64,000 nt of DNA from Semisulcospira habei (taxonomy: Eukaryota > Mollusca > Gastropoda > Semisulcospiridae). The stretch is from NCBI GenBank assembly GCA_036245525.1, contig BTPG01000002.1, positions 127,183,076-127,247,075 of the forward strand, written 5' to 3'. Below the pieces are notes generated by a model, which searched no databases, was not told the origin of the DNA, and saw only the letters and a program-made list of their open reading frames with translations. Shown piece after piece: positions 11,317-21,138 of the stretch. How positions within the stretch are numbered: position 1 is the stretch's first letter; each line of letters begins with the position of its first letter. A program made the position numbers and the translations under genes.

Positions 11317-11551
11317 AAAGGTAGCATCCAGTATCAACAGTGAGGTCAAGTCTGGCACCAACTACCCATCAGGCCGAGCATACCCCTAGGGGCGAATGTT
11401 CAAACCGTGCGGATGGTAAGTGCCAAGCCTGTCCGCGAAAAAGGATTCTGTCATTTTGCGGCGGATGAAGTGGGATGTATTTTGCCAAAGGATGCGTATG
11501 CTGAAATGTGTGAGGCTATGAGGAGGTTGGTTGAAATGACGTCCAACCTGG

Positions 11552-12010
11552 TTGTTGTATCCGAGGCGGATCGAACGAACATGCTCTAACACCTTACCAC
11601 CTGGCACACACCCTTGTCAGCAACCACACTGCAAAGCATGTCCGTACATCAACACATCCCCCGTCATCACCGGACCCCTGTCATCTTTTCATGTCCACCG
11701 ATCATTCACATGCCAGTCATCGGATATTGTCTATGTCATCTCATGTTCTCACTGCCCAAAGATGTTGTATGTGGGGGAGACATACCGTACACTCCCTGAA
11801 CGCTGCGAGGAGCATGTTCGTTCGATCCGCCTCGGATACAACAACCAGGTTGGACGTCATTTCAACCAACCTCCTCATAGCCTCACACATTTCAGCATAC
11901 GCATCCTTTGGCAAAATACATCCCACTTCATCCGCCGCAAAATGACAGAATCCTTTTTCGCGGACAGGCTTGGCACTTACCATCCGCACGGGTTGAACAT
12001 TCGCCCCTAG
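11552..12010 (+). CDS. GIY-YIG endonuclease domain of a Penelope-like element
   Basis: The 152-codon open frame has the Penelope-type Cys motif (CQQPHCKACPYI), then DIVYVISCSHC and LYVGETYRTLPERCEEH, the GIY-YIG core with its conserved Arg and Glu-His. In full elements this domain follows the reverse transcriptase and nicks the target. The second half of the domain is also present inverted at 11389-11607, so the copy arose by inverted duplication of a 5'-truncated end. The first Met is inside repetitive sequence and is probably not a natural start. Confidence 0.85.
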   Translation: MLYPRRIERTCSNTLPPGTHPCQQPHCKACPYINTSPVITGPLSSFHVHRSFTCQSSDIVYVISCSHCPKMLYVGETYRTLPERCEEHVRSIRLGYNNQVGRHFNQPPHSLTHFSIRILWQNTSHFIRRKMTESFFADRLGTYHPHGLNIRP

Positions 12011-12079
12011 GGGTATGCTCGGCCTGATGGGTAGTTGGTGCCAGACTTGACCTCACTGTTGATACTGGATGCTACCTTT

Positions 12080-12132
<53 letters not shown>

Positions 12133-12251
12133 CGCGCGTGAGCTGCAGCAGGCACGAGTGAATGCGAATGTATGCAGTGACGTGTATGTATATAGACGTA
12201 AGTTTTGTGGTACGTGTTTTGTGCATGTGTATTTGCATCATTATGTGTGTG

Positions 12252-12287
<36 letters not shown>

Positions 12288-12387
12288 ATTTTTTTTTTTT
12301 TTTATACGTCATTCTAAATTCTCTCTATACAGGATGACGTCTTTTCTTTATGTCGTGTTCTTTTCTGTTCTACGTTTGTTTCCATGT

Positions 12388-12420
12388 CACCTGAGGAAGG
12401 ATCTTTGATCCGAAACGTCG
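12388..12420 (+). ncRNA. Hammerhead-ribozyme-like core in the Penelope terminal repeat
   Basis: CTGAGGA fits the CUGANGA box, GGATC-TTT-GATCC forms stem II and GAAAC follows, as in hammerheads known from Penelope-like elements. One extra A separates the box from stem II, and stems I and III could not be closed by eye. A mirrored copy lies at about 10904-10936 on the minus strand. Activity is uncertain. Confidence 0.45.
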
Positions 12421-12520
12421 TTATTTGTTTCTATTTTAAAGGGTTTTCTACCACTATCTTCTGTTTTTCTTTCACGTGAAACCCTAGCGGCAACAGTTTT
12501 ACTACGTTCAGCCAGAGGGT

Positions 12521-12725
12521 TAGCCCATTTAGCCCCGAGTCGCTACAGCAGGAGATGGATTGACCATGATAATTCAAGGGTAGTGCCAGATTAGCTTGGC
12601 GCCTGAAGGCGCCATGCTAATCTGGCACTAACCTTGAATTATCATGGTGGATCCATCTCCTGCGACTGGTACATAGTCGTTAGGCAACACCTCCAAAAGT
12701 TTAGAAATGGGACCTTGGGGCTAAT
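12521..12725. mobile_element. Family A hairpin MITE
   Basis: The left end abuts the Penelope target duplication; the core GCTTGGCGCCTGAAGGCGCC is intact. Confidence 0.8.
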
Positions 12726-13100
12726 TCCTAAATGCTCCCTTATGTGTGCATTCTGATGCAGCTTCCTTCGCTTGCCACAGTGAACCCTTGCTGTATTTTC
12801 TTTCCACTGTACACTTCCAACCGTTTACATAGAAATGTTGTGCCTCTACCAGTGTATTCTTTTAACAATTTTCCAGTTTCTGCATAGTCACAAAGACAAC
12901 ACACATGCTACAAAGTGTGCTTTCCCTGTATGCTTCACAGCCATAGCTTATGTGCACACATTTATCTACTGTTTATCAAGCATTTGAAATGCGCTTTCTG
13001 TTTTTGCTCTGTTCTTTCCAAGATGTTCTTTCACCTCATCGGGTTTCAAGCTAAAGTTATGAAACCGTTCCCACTTGTACCACCAGTGTAAAGTTGATTT
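12726..13100. other. Intron, nothing recognised
   Basis: AT-rich unique DNA between alternative exons 2 and 3; no open frame or repeat family was recognised. Confidence 0.5.
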
Positions 13101-13107
13101 CTACTAA

Positions 13108-13287
13108 TTGTCTTGTGAGAGACCGATGAGCAAAAGGGAAATGCAACATCATTTGCGTCGTCACGTTGTCACACTGACGTGTTTCTGATGACTTGAGTGA
13201 TGTCGCATGCTGATGCGCAAAAGAATATGCGACATCAGTCCAGTCATCGGAAACACTTTCCGATGACTTGAATGATGTCACATTTCT
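13108..13287. mobile_element. Family D palindrome
   Basis: A hairpin built on AAATGCAACATC and GTCATCGGAAACACTTTCCG; relatives lie at 19505, 23110 and 36450. Confidence 0.6.
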
Positions 13288-13439
13288 TTTGTTCTTTAGT
13301 TTAGTTATAAAAATGTGTTGTGCTTGTCCTGCTTAACTTTGTTCATGCCATCTGTTCTGACGATGTCTCTGGAACAGCGATCACATTCACAGATTCAACG
13401 CAGTTCACGGACTACTTGAGAAACACAAGCGTGATTGAG

Positions 13440-13515
13440 GCCAGCAGCAGGCATAGATGCTCATGATCGCCCACAAATGCTGGGGCTCATCAAGATTTAT
13501 GTTTCTTGTGCGTGA
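13440..13515. mobile_element. Family C palindrome, degraded
   Basis: Only the core, CAGGCATAGATGCTCATGA and an imperfect complement, remains. Confidence 0.55.
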
Positions 13516-13547
13516 TGTGTTGTTCACTGTGCTGTTGCATTGTTTCT

Positions 13548-13739
13548 TTAACCCCTTGACTACCAGGGTGCAATGAAAACCACCAAACTGCAAGAGACAT
13601 AAATCCCCTTGAGCCCCCGCAGCCGCGGGGGCTCACGGGGATTTATGTCTCTTGCAGTTTGGTGCCGCGGGGGCTCACGGGGATTTATGTCTCTTGCAGT
13701 TTGGTGGTTTTCATTGCACCCTCGTAGTCAAGGGGTTAA
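13548..13739. mobile_element. Family C MITE with a duplicated arm
   Basis: TTAACCCCTTGACTACCAGGG and its complement bound the element; the right arm (GGGGGCTCACGGGGATT) is present twice in tandem. Confidence 0.8.
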
Positions 13740-14133
13740 AGAAACAACCACTCACTGCAACAGCACAGCGGTTGCGTGGGCACGTGTTGAGTTACGCCTC
13801 ATGCTGTCCTCGTTCCTGTCGTTTTGCTTCGGGTAGACGGCGTTCTCCCGCATTGGATCTATGATGGTTTCAGAAACGACAGATTCCAGCTCCGGCTGTG
13901 GTGGGGGGGTGGGGGTGGGGGGGGGGGGACTACCAATCGCGCTGTTGGTTGCGTGTGCGTGTTGTCATGCGTTCACTTGGTTTGATTCAGCGAATATGGA
14001 CATGTGTGAATGTGCACTGCATGGTGATACAGGTTATGGCGCAAGGGAAATATTGGAGAACAAGGCAGCTGGCAGGTTGACTTTGTATCTGATTCTGACA
14101 CAAGATTAGTTTGTTGTGTTTCCCACATTTTAG

Positions 14134-14257
14134 CGACTGGGCTTCAGGCTAATGTCAGACGTGGCTGTGGCCGAGTAGGAGAGTCCAGTCTATCTGAGCC
14201 GTCAATTTGAACGTGATTTTGTGGCCTTTGGCGCGCCACAACAAAATTTTGCAAAAG
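14134..14257 (+). pseudogene. Alternative bait exon 3, disabled by a stop codon
   Basis: An exon of the same cassette is recognisable: it follows cacattttag, begins in phase 0 with RLGFRLMSDVAVAE, is 124 nt long (3n+1) and ends in phase 1 at AAAG before gttaaa. Codon 15 is TAG (14176-14178), so inclusion would truncate the protein inside the bait region. Head, length class and splice phases are all preserved, so it is either a recently dead exon or a decoy that yields a non-productive transcript. A base-calling error is also possible. Confidence 0.7.
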
Positions 14258-14508
14258 GTTAAAATGCTTGTGGCATGGGTTTCAGGGCAGTAGTTCATGA
14301 TGGAGGGTGCATGTATTATGTAACCAAGAAGACCACATCGTTTTTGGCATACTGTTTTCATATTTATTGCAGATTTGTATTATTAACACTTTTACTACAG
14401 ATGGTGGAAGGTGGTTTTTTTTTTTTTTTAATTAGAGAGGTACTCTCGGGTCAGCTTTGAACCTTTCCAGCCAACCAGTCAATCTGCAGTGCGCTTAAAC
14501 TGTCATGG

Positions 14509-14584
14509 TTAACCCTTTGACTGTCAGAGTTTTGTCAGTGATTCCTGCAGGAATCATACAAAACCACTATTGACAAAGGGTTAA
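14509..14584. mobile_element. Family B MITE, short form
   Basis: TTAACCCTTTGACTGTCAG pairs with the right end around GATTCCTGCAGGAATC; both TTAA are present. Confidence 0.8.
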
Positions 14585-14811
14585 AAGAGCTACTTGTGTA
14601 AGTTAATGGTGTGTACCTGTGCTTTTAGAATGTGCTTGCCTGCTAGCGGGTCTTATTTGGTAATACTAGCTGTGGTAATTATTTTGGGCACAGTGGAACT
14701 GGATGTGATCAACCTTTTTTTTTTTTTTTTTTTTTTGCCAGGAAAAAAGTTGCCTTTAAAGACAGGTGCTCTCTGAAGAAAGTCTGGAAGGAAAAACGAC
14801 GTCATCTGTCA

Positions 14812-15018
14812 TTAACCCTATACACTCCTGCTTGAAATTTATTTGACTATGATAGTTTAAGGGTGGTGCCAGAATAGCTTGGCGCCTGAGGCGCCAAGCT
14901 ATTCTGGCACCACTTTTGAACCAAAATGGTTGACCTATCTCCTGATCTGTAATGTAGCCTTCATAGGACAATAAGCAAATTAAAGAAGAAAAATCAGCCT
15001 CAGGATGTAATGGGTTAA
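14812..15018. mobile_element. Family A MITE, subfamily II
   Basis: The ends read TTAACCCTATACACTCCTG and GGATGTAATGGGTTAA; the core is a near-perfect palindrome around GCTTGGCGCCTGAGGCGCC. Confidence 0.85.
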
Positions 15019-15377
15019 ATACCATGTAGGCGGCTAAAGCCACCTAAATGTATTTTTTTAATGACAGGTGGTCTCTCACAAGAGTGGTCGCTCAGGACAG
15101 GTTCTGCTGTATTTGCCCGACTGAAAGGCCTATTGGTGAATGCATGTACATGTGTACGTTGCATGTAGTTTGGTTAGTTGTGGATAAAATGATACTTACT
15201 CCGCAAGTTACCATCGGATGTTCAGTGCATGTTGTACGCTCTGTGAAAGGTACAGGACAAAATCAACATAGATTCAGTGTTTCATTTTTGCATGTTTAGC
15301 TTAACTCATTCAAGACGACCAGCATGCAGACACACGGCTGTTCGCTGCGTGTCCACATGCTGCTCGTCTCAAATGTG

Positions 15378-15534
15378 TTAACCCCTATCATTCGGAATAC
15401 ACAAGTGTGTGCAATAAGTTTGACTGAAATATTTCCATGGTAGCGCCATAATTGCTTGGCGCCTCTAGGCTCCAAGCTATTCTGGCACCACCCTTGAACT
15501 AAAGCCATTGGTCTATATCCTTATCTGTAAGTAC
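15378..15534. mobile_element. Family A MITE, subfamily II, left part (split by a LINE)
   Basis: It starts TTAACCCCTATCATTCGG; the sequence breaks at GTAAGTACT, where the LINE copy 15533-17336 enters, and resumes at about 17337. Confidence 0.75.
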
Positions 15535-17293
15535 TGAAGAGACCCTCACAGCCATCCACCAGCTCAAGAGTGGCAAAGCAGCAGGCATTGATGGAATACC
15601 GCCAGAGATCTGGAAACATGGAGGCACAGCACTGCACAACAAGCTCCATGACCTCTTTCTCTGCTGCTGGGAGGAAGGAACACTACCAAAGGATCTCCGT
15701 GATGCAGTCGTTATCACCCTGTACAAGAACAAAGGTGAGAAGTCTGACTGTTCCAACTATCGGGGAATTACACTGCTGTCCATTGCTGGAAAAATCCTTG
15801 CAAGGCTGCTCCTGAATCGGCTGGTACCTGCCATCGCTGAAGACCAACTCCCAGAGGGCCAGTGTGGCTTCAGAGCAAACAGGAGCACCACCGATATGGT
15901 CTTTGTGCTGAGACAGCTACAGGAGAAGTGCCGCGAGCAGAACAAAGGGCTGTACGTAACGTTTGTCGACCTAACAAAAGCGTTCGACACTGTGAGCAGG
16001 CAAGGCATGTGGCAGATCCTGGAGCGACTTGGCTGTCCCCCAAAGTTCCTCAACATGATTGTCCAGCTACACGAGGACCAGCAAGGTCAGGTCAGACTCA
16101 ACAATGACCTCTCAGAACCATTCCCCATTCTCAACGGCGTAAAGCAGGGCTGCGTGCTGGCACCGACCCTCTTCACCATCTTTTTTAGCATGATGTTGAA
16201 GCAGGCCACAGTGGACCTCGATGATGACGATGCAGTGTACATCAGGTATCGTCTCGATGGCAGCCTGTTCAACCTCAGACGACTGCAGGCCCACACGAAA
16301 ACCCTAGACCAACTGATCCGTGAGCTGCTTTTTGCTGATGATGCTGCCCTCGTTGCACACACAGAGAGAGCCCTGCAGCGCATCACGTCCTGCTTCGCAG
16401 ACGCTGCCCAGCTCTTTGGACTCGAGGTCAGTCTGAAAAAGACAGAGGTCCTCCATCAGCCGGCACCCAAGACAGTGTATCGCCCTCCTCACATCACCAT
16501 CGGCGAGTCTGAACTAAAGTCAGTGCACCAGTTTACTTACCTTGGCTGCATTATCACGTCGGACGCCAAGCTGGACAAGGAGCTTGACAGCAGGCTGGCA
16601 AAAGCGAACAGCGCTTTCGGGCGACTTTTCAAGCGGGTGTGGCACAATCAACAGCTGAAAACAGGCACCAAGATCAGCGTGTACAGAGCTGTGGTCCTCA
16701 CCACCCTGCTGTATGGTTCCGAGTCCTGGGCCCTCTACCGCAGCCAACTACGACTCCTCGAACGCTTCCACCAGCGCTGCCTGCGTACCATCCTGGGCAT
16801 TCACTGGAGTGACTATGTCACCAATGTCGAGGTCCTTGAACAGGCTGAAACCGTGAGCATCGAGGCTTTGCTGCTGCGGACACAGCTCCGCTGGGCGGGG
16901 CATGTCTCCAGGATGGAGGATCATCGCCTACCAAAGATCACCCTGTTCGGCGAGCTTGCTACTGGACACCGTGACAGAGGGGCACCAAAGAAGAGATACA
17001 AAGACTGTCTCAAGAAGTCACTTAGTGCCTGCCAAATGGACCACCACCAGTGGTCTTCGCTTGCTGCGGACCGTGACACCTGGCGCTCCACTATTTACAA
17101 GGCAGCTGTCTCCTTTGAGGACTCTCGCAGAGCTAGCCTTAAGGACAAGCGGCTCAGGAGAAAGAACAGAGATGCCGCAACTCAGAACTCTGGCCATACC
17201 TTCCCCTGCAGCCACTGCGGTCGAACCTGCCTGTCCCGGATTGGCCTCCGCAGCCACGAACAAGCCTGCAGACGTCGTGGGCAACTCCTATAA
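15533..17293 (+). CDS. Non-LTR retrotransposon reverse transcriptase (RTE-like), 5'-truncated
   Basis: One uninterrupted frame of 586 codons opens without a start codon, as in a 5'-truncated copy (first Met in frame that gives a long protein is 15896). RT motifs in order: GKAAGIDGIPPEIW, NYRGITLLSIAGKIL, FVDLTKAFDTV, NGVKQGCVLAPTLF and the catalytic LLFADDAAL. After the thumb (YLGCIIT, LLYGSESWALY, RWAGHVSRM) the C-terminus has a CCHC-type zinc finger CSHCGRTC plus H and C. The 3' end is TATAAAATCTTCGTTCGCG followed by (GA)n. Clade assignment (RTE/BovB-like) is tentative. The short target duplication is AAGTACT. Confidence 0.88.
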   Translation, partial: TEETLTAIHQLKSGKAAGIDGIPPEIWKHGGTALHNKLHDLFLCCWEEGTLPKDLRDAVVITLYKNKGEKSDCSNYRGITLLSIAGKILARLLLNRLVPAIAEDQLPEGQCGFRANRSTTDMVFVLRQLQEKCREQNKGLYVTFVDLTKAFDTVSRQGMWQILERLGCPPKFLNMIVQLHEDQQGQVRLNNDLSEPFPILNGVKQGCVLAPTLFTIFFSMMLKQATVDLDDDDAVYIRYRLDGSLFNLRRLQAHTKTLDQLIRELLFADDAALVAHTERALQRITSCFADAAQLFGLEVSLKKTEVLHQPAPKTVYRPPHITIGESELKSVHQFTYLGCIITSDAKLDKELDSRLAKANSAFGRLFKRVWHNQQLKTGTKISVYRAVVLTTLLYGSESWALYRSQLRLLERFHQRCLRTILGIHWSDYVTNVEVLEQAETVSIEALLLRTQLRWAGHVSRMEDHRLPKITLFGELATGHRDRGAPKKRYKDCLKKSLSACQMDHHQWSSLAADRDTWRSTIYKAAVSFEDSRRASLKDKRLRRKNRDAATQNSGHTFPCSHCGRTCLSRIGLRSHEQACRRRGQLL

Positions 17294-17390
17294 AATCTTC
17301 GTTCGCGAAGTCCAGCCAAGAGAGAGAGAGAGAGAGAAGTACTGTAATGTAGCTTGCATATGGCAGTGTACACATTTCTGGATTCAGTGG

Positions 17391-17828
17391 GCATGCCAGG
17401 TAAAGGCTTGCAGCTACACATTCTAGCGGAAGTCATCTATGTTAAGAGTTCATTTCTGCATCCGGTGCGCATGCCAGGTAAAGGCTTGCAGCTACACATT
17501 CTAGCGGAAGTCATCTATGTTAAGAGTTCATTTCTGCATCCGGTGCACATGCCAGGTAAAGGCTTGCAGCTACACATTCTAGCGGAAGTCATCTATGTTA
17601 AGAGTTCATTTCTGCATCCGGTGCGCATGCCAGGTAAAGGCTTGCAGCTACACATTCTAGCGGAAGTCATGTTAAGAGTTCATTTCTGCATCCGGTGCGC
17701 ATGCCAGGTAAAGGCTTGCAGCTACACATTCTAACGGAAGTCATCTATGTTAAGAGTTCATTTCTGCATCCGGTGCGCATGCCAGGTAAAGGCTTGCAGC
17801 TACACATTCTAACGGAAGTCATCTCGCG
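17391..17828. repeat. Tandem array, six units of 78 bp (one of 74)
   Basis: Units start with GCATGCCAGGTAAAGGCTTG at 17391, 17469, 17547, 17625, 17699 and 17777. The period is a multiple of three, so a spurious open frame runs through it. It expands part of the right flank of the LINE-split MITE. Confidence 0.9.
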
Positions 17829-17886
17829 GTGACTCTCAACATCCGTAGGCGAAGAACTACAGACACCTGATCTAGTCAGCAAAGGG

Positions 17887-18108
17887 TTAACCCTTATCAT
17901 TCGGAATACACCAGTATTTGAAATAAGTTTGACTAAAATGGTTCGAGGGTAGTGCCAGAATAGCTTGGCACCTGTAGGCGCCAAGCTATTCTGGCACCAC
18001 CCTTGAACTACAGCCATTGGTCTATATCCTTATCTGTAAGTACTATAATGTAGCTTGCATATGGCAGTGTACAAATTTGAAGCTTTTAGCCTCAGTATGA
18101 TATGGGTC
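17887..18108. mobile_element. Family A MITE, subfamily II
   Basis: It starts TTAACCCTTATCATTCGG and contains the uninterrupted version of the site in which the 15533 LINE inserted (TTATCTGTAAGTACTATAA). Confidence 0.8.
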
Positions 18109-18109
18109 A

Positions 18110-18970
18110 ATAGTTTGCATTGTCTTCTTTTAGATTCTTTACACTTTTCTCATTGGCCTATCGCTGTACGCCTTTTCCCTCTGGTCACCCGTTCTCAAGG
18201 CAATGGGAGTCCCCTTATCACTTGTTATGGTGACAACTAGTCGCTGAGCAAAACGTTTTCCCCAAAATACGTCAATGGCCAATCACATTTCTCAGTACAA
18301 ACATCTTCATTCAGTCAAACTCCTATCCACAAAAATGCTGATAAATTAACAATTTAGGGGCTAGCAAGACAAAATGAACTGTATGCAGGTGTTATGTGAT
18401 GCCTCTTGATACCAATTTCATACAAAACATAACTCAAAAATTGCAAAAAGGTTAGATAATGTCAAAAAAAGAAAACTCCAAGCGATGGTCCTGCATAGGC
18501 TGTACCTATTGACCATAGTCGAAACAATGGAGAAACAAAGTCAGATAAATAAAAACTGAAGGGGTTACGCAACAGAAATGTTATATCATGCGTTCATTGC
18601 TGCCTAAGGTTCATATTTCATACACAAAATGAGTCGAAATGTGATAAGTTGGACAATACCTTTGACAGAAATGCCCACTCAAAGTGAAAGCCATGTTTCA
18701 CCGGTAAATAGATGTAATGCACTGACACTGACAGTTGCATCCACATGAGTACTTAAAGTACTTAGCAGAAGTTCTTTCAGGGGGACCCTTTGTGCACTTG
18801 TTTTAGTACAATTAAAGATGAAATCATTCTATTATGAGTTAGGTTTGTCTAAAGCCTCGACTCTTACCTGTGACATTGACACCCCCCCCCCCCCCCCCCC
18901 CCCCCCGTGACCAGACCCTTGAGGCAACAAGAACCACTGGCAAAGCCTAACTGGTAATATGACTAATAAT
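18110..18970. other. Intron between alternative exons 3 and 4, nothing recognised
   Basis: Unique AT-rich DNA with a poly-C tract at 18882-18906; no gene or repeat family was recognised. Confidence 0.5.
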
Positions 18971-18971
18971 T

Positions 18972-19370
18972 GGGGCGGTTCATGGCACAGTGGTAAAGGC
19001 GCCTGCCACCAATGCTAGAGGTGCAAGGTTTGATACTGGATTCTGGCGTCTGACTTTTCTCCTCTAGTAAGTGTCACCATTAATTCGGGCAGACTGTCAG
19101 GGGCACTTTCTCCGGGTACTCCGGCTCTTCCTCCCCCTCCACTTCGGTACCGGTTTCAGGCCACTTTATAAATTTCAAACACTAGCGATCAAAATTTCCG
19201 AAACATCAGTAGCTGAGCTGACCCTTCGCACGACGTGAATGTCCTGTGTTTGTCTTGTACTTCATAGTGAGTGCGTGTTGGGTTCAGTTCGTGGCACTTT
19301 GAGGCGATTTGCAGAATTGGGTAAAGCGCCTACACAATAACCAGTATTATTATTATTATTATTATTATTA
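18972..19370 (+). repeat. tRNA-derived SINE
   Basis: The A box TGGCACAGTGG (18983-18993) and a B-box-like GGTTTGATAC (from 19027) head a 400-bp element ending in an (ATT)n tail. A minus-strand relative lies at 46571-46990. Confidence 0.8.
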
Positions 19371-19504
19371 ATATCTTTTTTATAAATGCTATTATAATCA
19401 TATTGTGGTACGACAATGCTGACTTACAGTGTGAAGTTTGAATGTCAGGGAATGAACAGCCTTTCTGCTTACCTTCTCCTTACATACAACACATGTACTG
19501 AAGA

Positions 19505-19595
19505 GCATAGGAAATGCAACATTTTGGAATCATTGGAAACACTTTAGTGTTTCCGGTGATTCCAAAAATGTTGCATTTCGTTTTGCTTGTCAGTA
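19505..19595. mobile_element. Family D palindrome
   Basis: AAATGCAACATTTTGGAATC folds on its complement around GGAAACACTTTAGTGTTTCC. Confidence 0.75.
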
Positions 19596-19776
19596 CTCGG
19601 AGAGGAATTCCGCCATTAATCCTAATTTATTGACAATGGGCATTATAAAACTTTTGCTTGTGCCTATTCAAAGGGATTGTGGTAACAAGGGTGGACAACA
19701 GTGATAACCCATTATATCGGCAGATTTGAGCAATCCGAACCGGCCATGGAGCAGATCACTGTAAAAACTGAGCACT

Positions 19777-19936
19777 TTAACCCATAAAGCGCTGAAAGAC
19801 TACGACGGGATGTAGATCAACCATGATATTTCAAGGTTGGTGTCAGAATGGCTTGGTGCCTAGAGGCGCCAAGCTATTGTGACACCAACCTTGAAAATTA
19901 ATATACATGGTTGATCTGTCTCCAGAACTGTGGTAT
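19777..19936. mobile_element. Family A MITE, subfamily III, left part (split by a LINE)
   Basis: It starts TTAACCCATAAAGCGCTG; the right remainder continues after the LINE from 20645. Confidence 0.75.
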
Positions 19937-20644
19937 CTCTCTCTCTCTCTCTTGGCTTGACTTCGCGAACGAAGATTTTATAGGAGTTGCCCACGACGTC
20001 TGCAGGCTTGTTCGTGGCTGCGGAGGCCAATCCGAGACAGGCAGGTTCGACCGCAGTGGCTGCAGGGGAAGGTATGGCCAGGGTTCTGAGCTGCGGCATC
20101 TCTGTTTTTTCTCCTGAGCCGCTTGTCCTTAAGGCTAGCTCTGTGAGAGTCCTCAAAGGAGACAGCTGCCTTGTAAATGGTGGAGCGCCAGGTGTCACGG
20201 TCCGCAGCAAGCGAAGACCACTGGTGGTGGTCGATTTGGCAGGCACTAAGTGACTTCTTGAGACAGTCTTTGTATCTCTTCTTTGGTGCCCCTCTGTCAC
20301 GGTGTCCAGTAGCAAGCTCGCCGAACAGGGAGATCTTTGGTAGGCGATGATCCTCCATCCTGGAGACATGCCCCGCCCAGCGGAGCTGTGTCCGCAGCAG
20401 CAAAGCCTCGATGCTCACAGTTTCAGCCTGTTCAAGGACCTCGACGTTGGTGACATAGTCACTCCAGTGAATGCCCAGGATGGTACGCAGGCAGCGCTGG
20501 TGGAAGCGTTCGAAGAGTCGTAGTTGGCTGCGGTAGAGGGCCCAGGACTCGGAACCATACAGCAGGGTGGTGAGGACCACAGCTCTGTACACGCTGATCT
20601 TGGTGCCTGTTTTCAGCTGTTGATTGTGCCACACCCGCTTGAAA
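19937..20644 (-). mobile_element. RTE-like LINE copy, 3' end only, minus strand
   Basis: The frame 19978-20634 (218 codons) reproduces the C-terminus of the 15533 copy (VWHNQQLKTGTK to the zinc finger) with few changes, and ends in (CT)n on the + strand. The 13-bp target duplication AGAACTGTGGTAT is perfect (19924-19936 and 20645-20657). Confidence 0.9.
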
Positions 20645-20737
20645 AGAACTGTGGTATGGACCTAACAGAATTGATAATTTTGTCCTCAGGGTGTAAGAAA
20701 TCCCCAAATTGTGGAATTGCCCTCTCCAGAATGCAAA

Positions 20738-20845
20738 CTAGTCGACCATGACAGTTCATGGGTGGATGCAGAATCGCTTGATGCCTAAAGGCTCCAAACG
20801 ATTCTGGCTCCACACTTTAACTGTGATGGTCGATCTGTCTCCTTT
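20738..20845. mobile_element. Family A MITE core, diverged
   Basis: The stem is GTCGACCATGACAGTTCATGG and a mutated complement; the loop is CGCTTGATGCC. Confidence 0.6.
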
Positions 20846-20951
20846 TGTGTAGCGTGTCGGAGCTGAATATGTTGACGTGACATTGTAAAAGTTTTTGTGT
20901 GGATGAGCTGGCTGATTCAGAGGTCATTGTTGGTTGTGCGTGTATTAACAG

Positions 20952-21072
20952 GACCTTGGCTTGAAGACACTGTCCGATATGACCGTCCTTGAACAGGAGG
21001 GACTGTTGCCTCCAGAAATTTTATATGATGACATGCCTGAAATCGCCAATGCCCCTCTAGGCCTCGCAGCAG
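20952..21072 (+). CDS. Alternative bait exon 4
   Basis: The exon is 121 nt (3n+1), preceded by tattaacag and followed by gtagtc, phase 0 to 1. The head DLGLKTLSDMTVLE is conserved. The tail is acidic and proline-containing (LPPEILYDDMPEIANAP) with almost no basic residues. A SINE-like repeat with a 46-bp flank shared with the 7707 copy follows about 20 nt downstream of the donor. Confidence 0.87.
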
Positions 21073-21138
21073 GTAGTCTGTGTGAATCTGGAATTGAAAA
21101 TTATGGCTCATCACTCTAGTGTCCTCAGGTTGAAATTC

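Larger units (their letters stand above)
10851..12505 (+). mobile_element. Penelope-like element, inverted-duplicated
   Basis: A 1655-bp insertion is bounded by the 13-bp target duplication GTTCAGCCAGAGG (10838-10850 and 12506-12518). Arms of roughly 0.7 kb are reverse complements around a 0.2-kb centre, and the + arm encodes a GIY-YIG domain. Both arms carry the motif CTGAGGAAGGATC...GATCCGAAAC. It interrupts the intron between alternative exons 2 and 3. The RT part of a full Penelope element is absent. Confidence 0.8.

Noticed and set aside
14720..14790. A short exon-like segment after a T tract and gccag
   Set aside because: The encoded residues lack the cassette head, and neither length nor phase fits.
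17354..17734. A 126-codon repetitive frame
   Set aside because: It is explained by a 78-bp tandem repeat whose period is a multiple of three.
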